Below, piece by piece: positions 1-10,763 of a DNA stretch of 64,000 nt. Every line of letters starts with the position of its first letter. Within the stretch, counting starts at the first letter, position 1. The notes beneath the pieces were generated by a model. The model had not been told where the DNA came from. It ran no database searches and saw only the letters and a program-made list of their open reading frames with translations. This DNA comes from Macrocystis pyrifera (Eukaryota > Sar > Phaeophyceae > Laminariales > Laminariaceae): positions 10,122,777 through 10,186,776 of the forward strand of contig JASSKH010000029.1 of the NCBI GenBank assembly GCA_031763025.1, written 5' to 3'. A program made the translations under genes and the position numbers.

Positions 1-634
1 TATTCATTGAAGCCAACGTGTCTGTTTATATTCGTTTTTCCCCACCACCCCCACGGACAACATGAACAAATCTCAACACTCCGGGGTATGGGCACATCAC
101 TGCCGACTTTCGTGTTGCCTATGTTAACCCTCGTTAGGATGGTCAACCTCTGTCTATTTCAATTTCAACACTATGCGCGGGTATAACTCGGCACCTACGC
201 CCCCATGGCAATACGAAATTGGACGCAACACATTTGCCGGAAGAGTGAAGATACATTGCTACTGTATTCATTGATCATAAACCTCTTACAACCGCCTTCA
301 AGTTTCCGAACTGGTGACTGAATGAGCAATGGCACACCTGCGAAATACGTACTATTGAGGTCACGCCCAAGGAATACTCTCAGTTGGTAGTTCTTCTTAT
401 GTAATGAAGCAGTAGGTTCCGTGTCCGTTTTGCCTTGAGGTGTGGTACGGTGCGTAGGGGTAGCCCTTTTTAGCATGAGCAGCAGTGACGAGATGCTCAC
501 ATTTGAAGCTACCCAACATGTGTGGATCCGGTTGCTGTCGTGCATTACAGCATTTCTCCATGATATTGTGTATCGGGCTTAATCTTTCATGGTTTTGTAT
601 CCAGGTTATTAGTTACGTAACATAACGAATTTAG
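1..634. other. Left-edge stretch, no gene seen
   Basis: I see no convincing coding region, repeat array or RNA here. The 116-codon minus-strand frame at 195-545 has no family signature and no codon pattern that sets it apart from noise. The sequence ends in TTTAG just before the coiled-coil segment at 635, which could be an intron 3' end, so part of this stretch may be intron of the gene that follows. Confidence 0.4.
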
Positions 635-817
635 ATCACGAGATCAGGGCGCAAGGAAGAAAAGGAGCCTAGAACAGGACCTCAACCAGGAATTGAATGC
701 AACCTTGTCTAAGACCCGCGCCGAGCTTGTCGAACAGCAGCAACGTTCCCGCGCGCTAAAGGAGGAGCTCGTTGCGTCGGAGGCGCGCGCGGGAGAGCTG
801 GAAAATGTGCTATCACG
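635..817 (+). CDS. Coiled-coil exon-like segment (partial, no ATG)
   Basis: Read in the frame of the GAT codon at 642, this stretch is open for about 63 codons and encodes a strongly charged peptide rich in E, Q, L, A and R (for example ELVEQQQRSRALKEELVASE), typical of a long alpha-helical coiled coil. It has no start codon and begins after a TTTAG that could be a splice acceptor; the frame stops at 831-833 and a GT at 818-819 is a possible donor. A second helix-like coding segment follows at 1036-1205 on the same strand. Inference: internal exon of a structural or motor-associated protein, or a pseudogene. Family not recognised. The 144-codon minus-strand frame over the same DNA is serine- and cysteine-rich and looks like an antisense shadow. 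Confidence 0.4.
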
Positions 818-1035
818 GTGGCCCCTAGTATAGAGGTCCGAAACGGGGGGGAGAGAGGCTTTCCAGGGTATTTCTGAAGAATGAAAATGTAGCATCGATG
901 GAAAGCCTACCATCAAGCGTGTGTTTTTCACAGACGACACTGTTGGGGTCGGGCCGTAGTTCTGGAGATAAGCACATGAAAGTGGGTACTTTGGGTTAGG
1001 TTGGGCCAATGTACTATGGGCCTCCGTGATAGCAG

Positions 1036-1205
1036 ATCTACGCAAACAAGGGAAAACTGTGCAAAAGCAATATGCCACTCTGCTGCAAGAGTTCGATATG
1101 GAAGATGCCGACTGGACTCTGTCTTCTTACGAACGAGCGCAGAACGCGAGAGATGAAGCGGTGCAAGAAGTATTCATGCATGAGAGAATCAAGGTGTCGC
1201 GGTAG
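1036..1205 (+). CDS. Second helical exon-like segment with stop codon
   Basis: After a GCAG that could be a splice acceptor (AG at 1034-1035), the frame starting CTA at 1038 is open for 55 codons to TAG at 1203-1205. It encodes a charged helical peptide with the run LLQEFDMEDADWTLSSYERA and further E/R/Q-rich residues, a composition expected of real protein. The segment probably belongs with the coiled-coil segment at 635-817, with about 218 bases of intron between them. The available GT donors do not keep phase with this acceptor, so either another splice site is used or the gene is broken. Function unknown. Confidence 0.4.
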
Positions 1206-1499
1206 GAGCGGAGACTAAGGTTATGTCACCCATCCTTAACCAGTTGAGTGAGGGCGCACGTGTTACCAAGAAGCAGGTAAGCAGGGTTTACGGTTAGGGG
1301 TAGGGATAGGTTAATGCCGACTTTCTCGAGCATCCAATTTTTTTTCCTTTGGGAGATTGACCTTAATCCCTTCCGTATAACTTGAACAACACATACACCG
1401 AGTCTCAGCAAAAATCGTTGGATTTTAAAGCAGTTATGACGCCTACAGTATGCCCCCAAATTCACGTCCTCGTACCTTGGTCAAAGAACAAAAAAACAT

Positions 1500-3600
1500 T
1501 TTTGCGCCTTCTGGAAAGATTTTGCCAGCGGGTTATAATGCTGACTTTCTCGAGCACCCACAACATTCACCATTGGGAGATTGCCGTGAACTCTTCAGTA
1601 AAACTTAGGGCGTGTACTTCTGACCCTTTGCTGACCATCTCTCCAATAAAATCGTGGATAGGGGTGTTCGGGGAGGTACCACTGGAGATACCTAAAATTA
1701 GCTTGGCTTTGTCGCTCAAAACACGCCAGTGGGTATCGTTTTGTTTCACACTCAGCCAAAACGTTCCACTGTGCTGGTGGTGACAGAAAAAGCAAGTACT
1801 GATCACGCCACGTGAACCTCGGACGGTTTTCTGAGCGTACCCACGAACAAGAAGCTGGTTAGTTTTCGCGGAGGTACCATTGGAGAGACGTAGAATTAGC
1901 TTGTTTTTGTCGCCCAGAGCACGAAAAAGAGTCTCGCTTTGTTTCGAGCATGGCAAGAACGTTACATCACGCCGGTGGTGAAAGAAAAATCAAACGCTCA
2001 CTGCTTCGCATCCTCCTCTGACGCTTCTGACCATGTCTGCCTGAAGAAACGTGGGTTGTGGTTTCCAGGGAGGCAATACCGGAGAGACACATAATTTGCG
2101 TGGTTTTGTCGCCCAAAACCCGACGAAGAGTCTCGTTTTGGTTCACGCTTGGCAGCAGCATTCCACCGTGTGGTTGGTGAATGAAAAATCAAATGTTGAC
2201 CGCGCAGCGTCACTTCTGACGTTAGGGTTAGCGCTAGTCTGACCATTATTCGCCTACAAACACGTTGGTTGCGGTTTTCGGGGAGGTACCACTGGAGAAC
2301 CACAAAAATATCTTGTGTTTGTCCCCCAAAACAAGACAGCAGGGTTCGTTTGGGTTCATGCTCGGCAAATGCGTTCCACCGTGTCGGTGGTGAAAAAAAC
2401 GCGCAAGTGTTGACCGCTTCCCGCGAAGTTCCGACATTTTTCTGACCATGCCCGTCAAGCAGAACGTTAGTGGGGTCGTTCGGGGAGGCACCACTGAAGA
2501 GATCTGAGTTAGCTTTGTTTGGTCGCTCAAAACACAACGTTTCACAGCACCTTTGGTGAAGAAACGGCAAGCGCTGAATGCTTCGCGTGCACCTCCAACG
2601 TTTTTTTGACCATGTCCGCCTAACCAAAGTGGGTTGGGGTTTTCGGGAGGGCATCACTGGAGAGACGAGGAATTAGCTTGGTGTTGTCGCCCAAAACGCG
2701 ACGAAGGGTCTCGTTTTGGATATCTTTCTCCACACCACATGCCGCTGTGCGGTTGGTGAACGAAAAAGAAAATGCTGATCGTTCTACGGCACCCCTAATC
2801 GTTTCCTGACCATGTCTTCCAATAAATACGCGTGTTGGAAATCGAGGTATCACTGGAAAACCGCATAATTAGCTTGTTTTTGTCACCCAAGACACGGAAA
2901 CCGGTCTGGTTTAGTTTAACGCTGGTTGAAATCGTCCCAGAGTGCCGGTGACGAAAGAAAATGCAAGCGCCGACCGCTTCCAGTGCACCCCTGACATTTC
3001 TCTGACCCTGCCGGTTAATAAACACGTGGATGGGGTGTTTCGGGGAGGTACCACCAGAGAGACGCAGAACAGCTTGATTTTGTTTCCCAAAACACGACGA
3101 AGGGCCTCGGTTGGTTTGCATTTGGTAATAGCGTTCCGCGATGCCGGTGGTGAAAGCAAAATTAGACGCTGACCACTTCGCGTCCACCTCTGACGTGCTT
3201 CGGATCATGTCCGCCAATAAAAGAGTGGGTTACAGTTTTCGCGGAGGTACCACTGGAGATACGCAAAACTAGCTTCGTTCTGTTGCCCAAAACTCGACGA
3301 AGGGTCTCGTTTTGGTTCACAATCCGCAAGAACGTTAAACCATGCCGGTAATTAATGACAAAGCTTGCGCCGACAATTCCGCGTCCACCTCTCATGTTAT
3401 TGTAACCATATCCGACTCTAAATTGTGGGCCGGGGTGTTTCGGGGAAGTGCCACAGGAGAGACACAGCGCTACCTTGTTTGTTTCGCCCGAAACACGACT
3501 AAGTACATCTCGATTTGGTTCACGCTTGTCAAGAACGTCCCACCGTGCCGGCGGGGAAATAAAAGGCAAGCGCACACCGCTTCGTGTCCTAACTTAGGGC
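1500..3600 (-). repeat. ~200-bp satellite, about 10 diverged tandem copies
   Basis: The landmark GGTACCACTGGAGA and close variants recur at about 1674, 1872, 2067, 2285, 2489, 2649, 2845, 3046, 3246 and 3447, a spacing mostly of 196-218 bp. Each unit also carries GTCGCCCAAAACACGACGAA-like, GTTTTGGTTCACGCT-like and CCGTGCCGGTGGTGAA-like blocks. On the minus strand the units translate to a repeated ~66-residue peptide with cores such as NETLRRVLGDKTKLI and LSSGTSPKTPTHVFIG, broken by frameshifts and stops between copies. It is either a satellite whose period happens to be near 3x66, or a decayed gene for a repeat protein. Copies differ by perhaps 15-30 percent by eye, so the array is old. Confidence 0.85.
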
Positions 3601-3895
3601 TGTACATCGCGTCAATCAAAATCCATAGAACAATGTTGGGATCTTTTTGGATCGCTATTGCCCATACCAACATCCTCCTGAAATTATACAGGTCGCTCTG
3701 GTGCCGTTTGCGAGAAATGGGTCATCCACTTGGCGCCGAAGGCGCCGTTACCGTACTTCCATGGCACTCCCATCCACGGGCACCAAAATACAGACTTGTA
3801 TATCGCCTCCCGCAAAATCCTTATATTATAGTTGGGATCGTTTTGGCACCAAGATGGTTATTGCTACTGCCAACATCCTCCTAAAGTTGTAGAGT
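3600..3895 (+). repeat. Two-copy ~190-bp tail repeat
   Basis: Two diverged copies of one unit share GTTGGGATC..TTTTGG and TACCAACATCCTCCT/TGCCAACATCCTCCT blocks, about 185-190 bp apart (near 3632 and 3830). It adjoins the ~200-bp satellite and may be a truncated or different unit of the same array. No product is assigned. Confidence 0.6.
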
Positions 3896-4489
3896 TGTTT
3901 TCTAAAACCCAACCCACCGCGCTCTTCAGCAATAACGCCAACACGTAGAAAATCTCAATCAACATCAACATCGACGAACAAGCACAGTAGTAGTAGTAGT
4001 ACTTGACAACGTGAACAAAATGTCTATAATACCTCAAACGCCAACATCAGCACCAATAGTTAATCCAAACAACTACTACTCTAGTCCCGCGCAACACACT
4101 ACAGACAACTTACTTCAGAACCCATTGAATAAGTCGGACACACAAAATACAGTGCTCCACCATCAACAAACGTTCACGTTTCCCACCCAGTATACATGAA
4201 CAACAGGCCAATCGACCAATATAATTTCATTATCTACTGTAGGGGCGAGAACTCACGGCAGCTGGTATTTTGTTTAGATTGTCAAAAAGGCAGACCGTAG
4301 GACAACTCGTTACGCGTTCATTGATTTTTTAATTCATTATTTATTAAATAGAGCTACTCGGTAGTTGTGTAGTAGTAGTGATGATGACGCTTGTTATTGT
4401 AGTATTTTAATCTTGAAGTTCGATGCGTACCACACTGTGGACAATGGACACAACAATAATAATCTATTTCTTCGACATTAGACCAGGGG

Positions 4490-4870
4490 GGGGAATCTAT
4501 CGATGTGTATTGTCTGCGATAGTAGGTTGTGGAAGGTATCTATCGATAGATACTGTCGGCGATAATAGACTGGTGATATTGTCGATCGACACAATAGATG
4601 GTGAACTTCGTCCATCGATGGCCGTTGTAGGCCACCATAGAATGTACGAGATGTAGATCGATGGCCATTGCCGGCCACGATAAATTGTGCGAGATGTCTA
4701 CCGATAGATATTGGCCACAATGGATTGTGCGAAAGGTCTATCGACGGCCATTGCCGGCCACAATAGATTCTGCGAGAGGTCTATCGACGGCAATTGCCGA
4801 CCACAATAGATTGTGCGAGATGTCTATCGATGGCCATTGCCGGCCATATTAGATTGGACAACCTATCCAG
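4490..4870 (+). repeat. TATCGATAG/GCCGGCCACAATAGAT minisatellite, block 1
   Basis: A ~60-bp unit built from CTATCGAT(A/G)G, (C/G)CATTGCCGGCCACAATAGATT and GTGCGAGA repeats six or more times between 4497 and 4860, moderately diverged. The same unit returns at 5850-6220 and 6590-7030. The small frames over it simply translate the repeat. Confidence 0.85.
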
Positions 4871-5235
4871 CAATAGCCATGTCGAGGACGGTTTGCATTC
4901 ATCCCACGATATACGCGAAGCAATAGTTTGTTTTGGAAGCGCGTCCACAACAACCTCTTGTGGATGGCGATGGTCACTGTTGTACACAATCGCGTACCCG
5001 ATGTTCCTAACTGAGAATTGCCTTCTCGATGCGAATATGATTTTTTCTTTTGGAACACGGCAAGTATATAGATAGCTAAATATGTATCAGGTACCCCAGG
5101 TGTAATGTGAACCGGCGTCATCGTGTTGTGGAGACCATACGCTCTCATACTCATGTGAAGATTACATTATATATAGATGTCGCTATTACTAGGAACTCGC
5201 GCACCAAGATATTGGTAACGGTCATCAACTTGAGT

Positions 5236-5640
5236 GCGCTGGTAGCTTCGAAAATTGATTCAATTTAACACCCTTACTTTGTCCTACAGTCTATTAACTC
5301 CACTTTGAATAAAGCGTTGATCATTGAACTAAAACCGCCTTACGCTGAGAATTCTAAGATGCCCGTTTCCCATCTCGAGTTTGTTTATCCCATACTGAAA
5401 CGAAGTAAGCATGAGTTCTTTTTTTCGGATACTGGTCACCTTTATTTTTATTGTTATTTTTTCCGGGAATGAATTCGATTTATTACCCTTACGTTGTCTT
5501 ATGTTAACTGCACTTTCAAAAAGAATCTGGTTACTAGAAATAAAACCACCTTGACAAAAAGATTATCAGCTTTCCGTTTCTTAACTCGAGGTTTTTGTCT
5601 CGTACTGAAATGAAGTAAGTGAGAATCATATTTTTCGTAG
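5236..5640 (+). repeat. Diverged ~227-bp direct duplication
   Basis: Two segments, about 5244-5415 and 5470-5640, share in order ACCCTTAC.TTGTC, CACTTT.AA, ACTAAAACC.CCTT and CTCGAG.TT..GT, ending in TACTGAAA.GAAGTAAG. The copies are well diverged. Flanking stretches near 4946 and 5648 also match each other (TCTTGTGGATGGCGATGG versus TTTTGTGGGTGGCGATGG), so a longer segment bracketing this pair may have been duplicated. No coding signal. Confidence 0.6.
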
Positions 5641-5849
5641 CCCGACCATCAATCTTTTGTGGGTGGCGATGGCTATTGTTGGACATCGCGTACCTATTGT
5701 TGGCGGCAATAGAAGCTTCGGCGGTCGTCAAGAATGACCATCGACATGCATCATTCGACGGTATACCATAGGTTTAGGCAATAGCGTACTGCGGAACACG
5801 CCCGACGGTGACGATAGCTACAGATGGATATAATTGCACGTATATTGTT

Positions 5850-6220
5850 GGCGGCAATAGCCATCGATAGGCAAACGTTTTCAGTCTATTGCTCAAACAA
5901 TATCTATCGCGGTTGCTTCCCCAACATCTATTGTTCAGGACAAAGGTCATCTACAACCTTGTGACTCAATTGTTAGGGCAAAGGCAGATTGTCTCCATCG
6001 CCGAAAAAATATTGCTCCTCGACAATATCTATCGATAGACAGCGTTGCCAGTCTACTGTCGTTAACAATATCTATCGATAGACAGCGTTGCCAGCCCATT
6101 GTGGTTAACAGTGACAATGTTGACAGTCTATTGTGCTTCGCAATGTCTATGGTTAGCCAGCGTTGCCAGTCTATTGTCGTGACCAATATCCATTGACACA
6201 CGCTTTTTCGGGGCTACTGT
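5850..6220. repeat. TATCGATAG minisatellite, block 2
   Basis: The same ~60-bp family as at 4490-4870. Here the commonest phrase is AATATCTATCGATAGACAGC followed by GTTGCCAGTCTATTGTCGT. At least five degenerate units are visible. No gene. Confidence 0.8.
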
Positions 6221-6589
6221 AGCGGCTATATTCTATTTATTTCTACTGTCCAGGGTATATGCACATCTTACCTCATCTATCTTATCCGTATAGAGTGTAT
6301 CCGATTAGGGATCACTATTAATAACACATAGTACCAACCACAACAACACAGCCGACAATGCAACACACCTTAACCCCCATGATGCCTACTACCTTGTTGA
6401 GACACAACGTTGCAGTCCACCTTCACGCTATGCCATGCACCGACATTGCTGCTCATCACGATACACCATGCACTCATTCCATACTGGTGGTGATCACAAG
6501 ATAAAAATATGACATTCATTGCTGCGGTGCAAAATACTGCGTTGCTCAGTAAATCAGAGTGCATTGTAGGTGTGGAAATAGGCAGGTGC

Positions 6590-7060
6590 TGGTGTTCATC
6601 GATAGACATTGCACACCACAATCGATTGTCAACAGTGTCCATCGATAGCAATTGCCGGCCACAATAAATTAGAAAAGTATATATCGATAGCCATTGCTGG
6701 TCACAATAGACCCAGAAACATATCTATCGATAGACAATGCCGGTTACCAAATATTAAGAAATGCATTTATCGATAGCCATTGCCGGCCACAATAGATCAA
6801 GAAATGTGTTCATTGATAGCCACTGTAGACCGCAGTAGATTCTGCAAGCTGTCCGTCGATAGATATTGTCGGTGACAGTAGCTTTCATCCCAGGTACTTC
6901 AGCACACTCCTGCCTGAACAATATGTTGGAGACGTAACCTATCGATAGACATTACCGACGATAATGGATCGAGGAACGTGCCAATCGATAGCCTTTGCCG
7001 ACGACAATAGACCCGTCCATTGCACCAAATTCTTTTGCTATTGCAGGGGCCATTGTCTAT
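6590..7060 (+). repeat. TATCGATAG minisatellite, block 3
   Basis: Third block of the ~60-bp family: CATCGATAGCAATTGCCGGC, ATATCGATAGCCATTGCTGG and CTATCGATAGACAATGCCGG occur in succession every ~60 bp, with about seven units to 7010. The block ends near a TATTGTCCAGGGT that also occurs near 6250, suggesting a larger duplicated unit. Confidence 0.8.
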
Positions 7061-7189
7061 TGTCCAGGGTGTGTTTGTTTTATTAATAAATTAGAGTACG
7101 GGGAATTCGAATGATCTATTCTCTGAATTCGAGGCGACGAAATTACACGTTAGTATAGAGTAAGGGGAATTACTTATTTCCTGATATCG

Positions 7190-8510
7190 GGGAGACGAAA
7201 TCAAGAAAACGAAATTCACAATGAACACACAAAATGCTCCATTATATAATATTTCTCCTATTTTCAGCGTATCTGGTTTTGCTGCGTGCTGTATTTTTTA
7301 GCAACTCTCACTGCTGCTCAGAAGTGTTTAATCCTCCTACGTACGTACTCGGTTGTTGTTTAATAGTAACAATAAACGTAACGATGATTGTTGTTGAAAA
7401 CCATCCGTCTAGGATGCCACCGCGACGTTCCCCACAGCACAGCGAGAATACTAGGCACATCAACTCGCAGATACGTCAATTTTCCACTCCAGAGGTCGCA
7501 GGACATGAAAGGAAAGTCACAACACGATCGCAGCCAACTCGAAATCAGGCAAACGTTAAACCTCCAAAACTCCACAGACAGCTAGCCCAGACGGAAGCTG
7601 CCCGAACGTTCAAAACGAAAGATAAAGGTTGATACGTGCCTGATCGAAAACGTCCCGATAAAAATGTGTTTGTTGTTTTTTGGTCCCTCGGATCAAGCCA
7701 TTAACCCGTAGCACTGCAGTTCCGTTTTGAGGACAAAGCAGTCTAATTTCATGTGGTTTTTCCCTAAAATGGGATTGCAGTACTACCACATGAAGTTAGA
7801 GTGGACTGCCCGCAAAAACGGGACGGCGGTACTTGAGGGGTTAGTCTCCCCCCTCCCAAAAAATAACACACAGGCATCAAAGGAACGTCACACACGATCC
7901 CAGCGAAATCGAAATAATCCGAACAGAGGTATTGAATCGCTGGCATGCTTGAACAGAGGGGATTGGCAAGTGGGTCAGAGAATTGAGTCCTTGGCATGCT
8001 TGGACAGAGAGAATGGCCGAGGGTCGTAAAATTAAAATCGTATAGTAAGAGAGGTTAGTTATTTTCTTCATTCATGGAGACGAAATCAAGGAAACAAAAT
8101 GTACCACAAACACATAAAATACTATTTTTAAATAGTTTTTCTATTCGCAGCCTAGTGTTTTTCGCAACGCACTGCTGTAATTTTAGTAATTCTCACTGCT
8201 GCCCAGAAGTATCTAATCCTACGTACTCGGTAGTTGTTTGTAAGTATTAACAAGCAGTAAATAATGGTGATTCTGATTGTTGGTAAAAACCATCCCGTTG
8301 GGAAGGGAGGCCACAGTAGCAGCAGCGACATTCCCCAAAGCACGGCGATAATAGGCAGGCACATCAACTCGCAGATACGTCATATGTTCCACCCCAGACG
8401 TCTCTGGATATCAAAGGAACGTCACAAAACAATCGCAGCGAAATCGAAATCAGGCAAACGTGAAACCTCCGTATCTCCACAGCCAGCTCACAAGGAAGCA
8501 GCCCGAACAA
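7190..8510 (+). repeat. ~890-bp direct duplication (two copies plus a fragment)
   Basis: About 7190-7615 and 8078-8505 align over ~425 bp (shared GGAGACGAAATCAAG, CTCACTGCTGC, ACTCGGT.GTTGTTT, GGCACATCAACTCGCAGATA, GAAATCAGGCAAACGT). A shorter third match lies at 7870-7920. The longest frame in copy 1 (7234-7632, 132 codons, hydrophobic N terminus) is not conserved as a frame in copy 2, where indels shift it, so I do not call a protein. The DNA-level conservation points to a duplicated non-coding repeat or an unrecognised mobile element. Confidence 0.65.
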
Positions 8511-8519
8511 AAAAATAAG

Positions 8520-10763
8520 CGAAGCTTTGAGTTCAAAGCCCGCCCTATTCCCCGTGGCTCGGCAACGCAAGAACGAAGAACGATAAGTGATCCGAAAGCG
8601 TGGTCCCGCAAGCGCGAGCTAAGGGCAACAGAGGCCTGCGAGGCATAGGAACAAATCCGACTAATGCTATACATAGCTAATGTATCTAATATAATATAAT
8701 CTAACATATATATTATATATCTGTAATAATTATTACTGTTCTCTACCGTAACAACAGTCTTTGCTACCACGGAATAGTCAGTCCAACTGCAGTTTCACTC
8801 ATAGTACTCACTCATAGGTCACTTACCTTACAACGGCAGGCCAGAGTCAGCCTCCATGTCGGGCACATCCTGGCATGAGAGGCTGACCTTTCTTCTGTAC
8901 AGCCCCGGTTATGTACCGCCTCCGAATACTACAGAAACCCAGTCTCACATTCCTATACTGAAACCCAATATCACCTCTACTATAGCCCATGCTGGATGTC
9001 GCCAACTTAGATGGCGTGCAGTGGAACAGCATCAATATGTGATATTGCTCGCGTGAAAAAAAAAATATACCAAGGCGTCAATAGTTTTAGTCAGACTCCG
9101 AAAAAAAAGGACACCAAGTAAACAGCAGTGTCAGACCACGAAAAAATCAAAACCTACGCATTACAAATATCGTATCACATGTTATAACACCATTTGTACG
9201 TACTCTAATTGTTGTGCTCTGGTCTTCAACTGTATGTTCCTCCTGTTAATAGTGTATTGCCCTACCACAACCTCTCGGCTGTACCTCCCGTACTGAAGTT
9301 GCCATCCCCCCCTGGCCTATTACAGTCTACTCCTCGCGTTCTTTCTACTCCATTGATGGTGTATTATAGTTCTTGACACTCCTTGTCCTCCGGTGTACAT
9401 GTCAGCACCACGCTCCTCGCTCCTCGCTCCTCGCTCCTCTCTCACAGTTGTCAACGTCTTCTGAGATAGGCGCACGTGGTGTTGCTTTCCCAGATCCAGC
9501 ATTTTTATTGTATGCGGGAGCATCTTGTTCTCTGCGTCCTTCGCCACCCCCACCACGTTTGCCAGCTGCCAACCTGTTGGCGCCATTTTGAAATATATGC
9601 ACGTACCAACCAATAATGTCCGGTGACTACTACGTTTGGACTTTCTCTGGTCAGCGAACAAAATACCTGTCGGCACGTGTCTTTCGCCTTTTTCACGTGC
9701 GGTAGCTCGGCTGGGTACCTCCACTCTGTATCGACGCTATTTTGAATTTTCTCCCTTAACTTGAACGGGTTCTCCCGTCCAATATTTTACCATGCAATTA
9801 CCATATTGCTTTACTTCCTCCCCGTGCTAGTTCATCCCAGTTCGTATATTATTACGCTGCTATTTTACCACCTAACCCTCTCGTCAGTCGATGTTTCGTT
9901 AATGTGCGGGGCGTTACGCGATAAATATTTAGTTCAACAGTCACATCGTCCGTTGTTAGATGGAACGGGGGTGAAATTTCCGAGTATTTATTTAGCAGGT
10001 AAAAATCTCGGCGCGGTCGCCCCTTCGTGTTGATTACAACATTTCTTGCACCGGTGTACTGACACCCTTGCATTTATCCCCCGACCTGGCTCATCCTTTT
10101 GAATTTCTAACAATATTAGTTTGGCTTCAAGCTTTCTGCCATCATTCATCTTCCCTTGGGGCCCACACGTAAGACCTTATAAGACCCCGCCCAACAGTGT
10201 GCCAATTTCCTTATAGTGCAAACGATTTCCTGGCTGACTGAGCTGCCCTCAGCTGGTTTGTGCACATGTTTTCCACCTCCCGTTATCGTGCTGTGATCAT
10301 CGTAAACCCACGCCCAATCTCTATTAGAGATGATTCGAACCTAATGATTCGACTAGGTTACAATGCACCCTTACTTGGTACTGACTGCGATTTATCTTTA
10401 ATCTTGCACAACACCGGTCATTGTACTGCACTGTAGGGCAGATGGACGAGACACGCTACCAATGAATGCAAAAACTCCAGTGAGTAGTTCGTTGGCCCGA
10501 GGAAATGAATTTCTTATCTGCCCCGTACAAATTGAACATGCGACAACCTACAGCTTCGGTAAGGGAGATAATGCAGTTCACGCTTCCAGTGGCTTGACCT
10601 TGTTGGTGTAGACGTCGGTGATCGTCCGATGCGCTTGGTCCTTTATTCTATGTTTTTGCTTAGGACTTGAGGCTCAAGTTATGTTGAAGTTGGAGAGGTA
10701 GTCTTTTCTTTTCCCTCAAAACTGATTGTCGTCTCAGCTCCGCCTTCACTGTTAATTAATCAG
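8520..10763. other. Stretch without a recognised gene
   Basis: I see only AT-rich tracts (TATATATTATATA-like runs at 8695-8730), a GCTCCTCGCTCCTC microsatellite of four units near 9410-9440, and short unsupported frames. The 134-codon minus-strand frame at 9320-9724 overlaps that microsatellite and shows no family signature. No RNA gene seen. Confidence 0.4.

Noticed and set aside
1285-1320. Interstitial telomere-like GGTTAGGGGTAGGGATAGG
   Set aside because: Too short and degenerate to call an interstitial telomere; a single similar GTTAGGGTTAG near 2221 is also likely chance.
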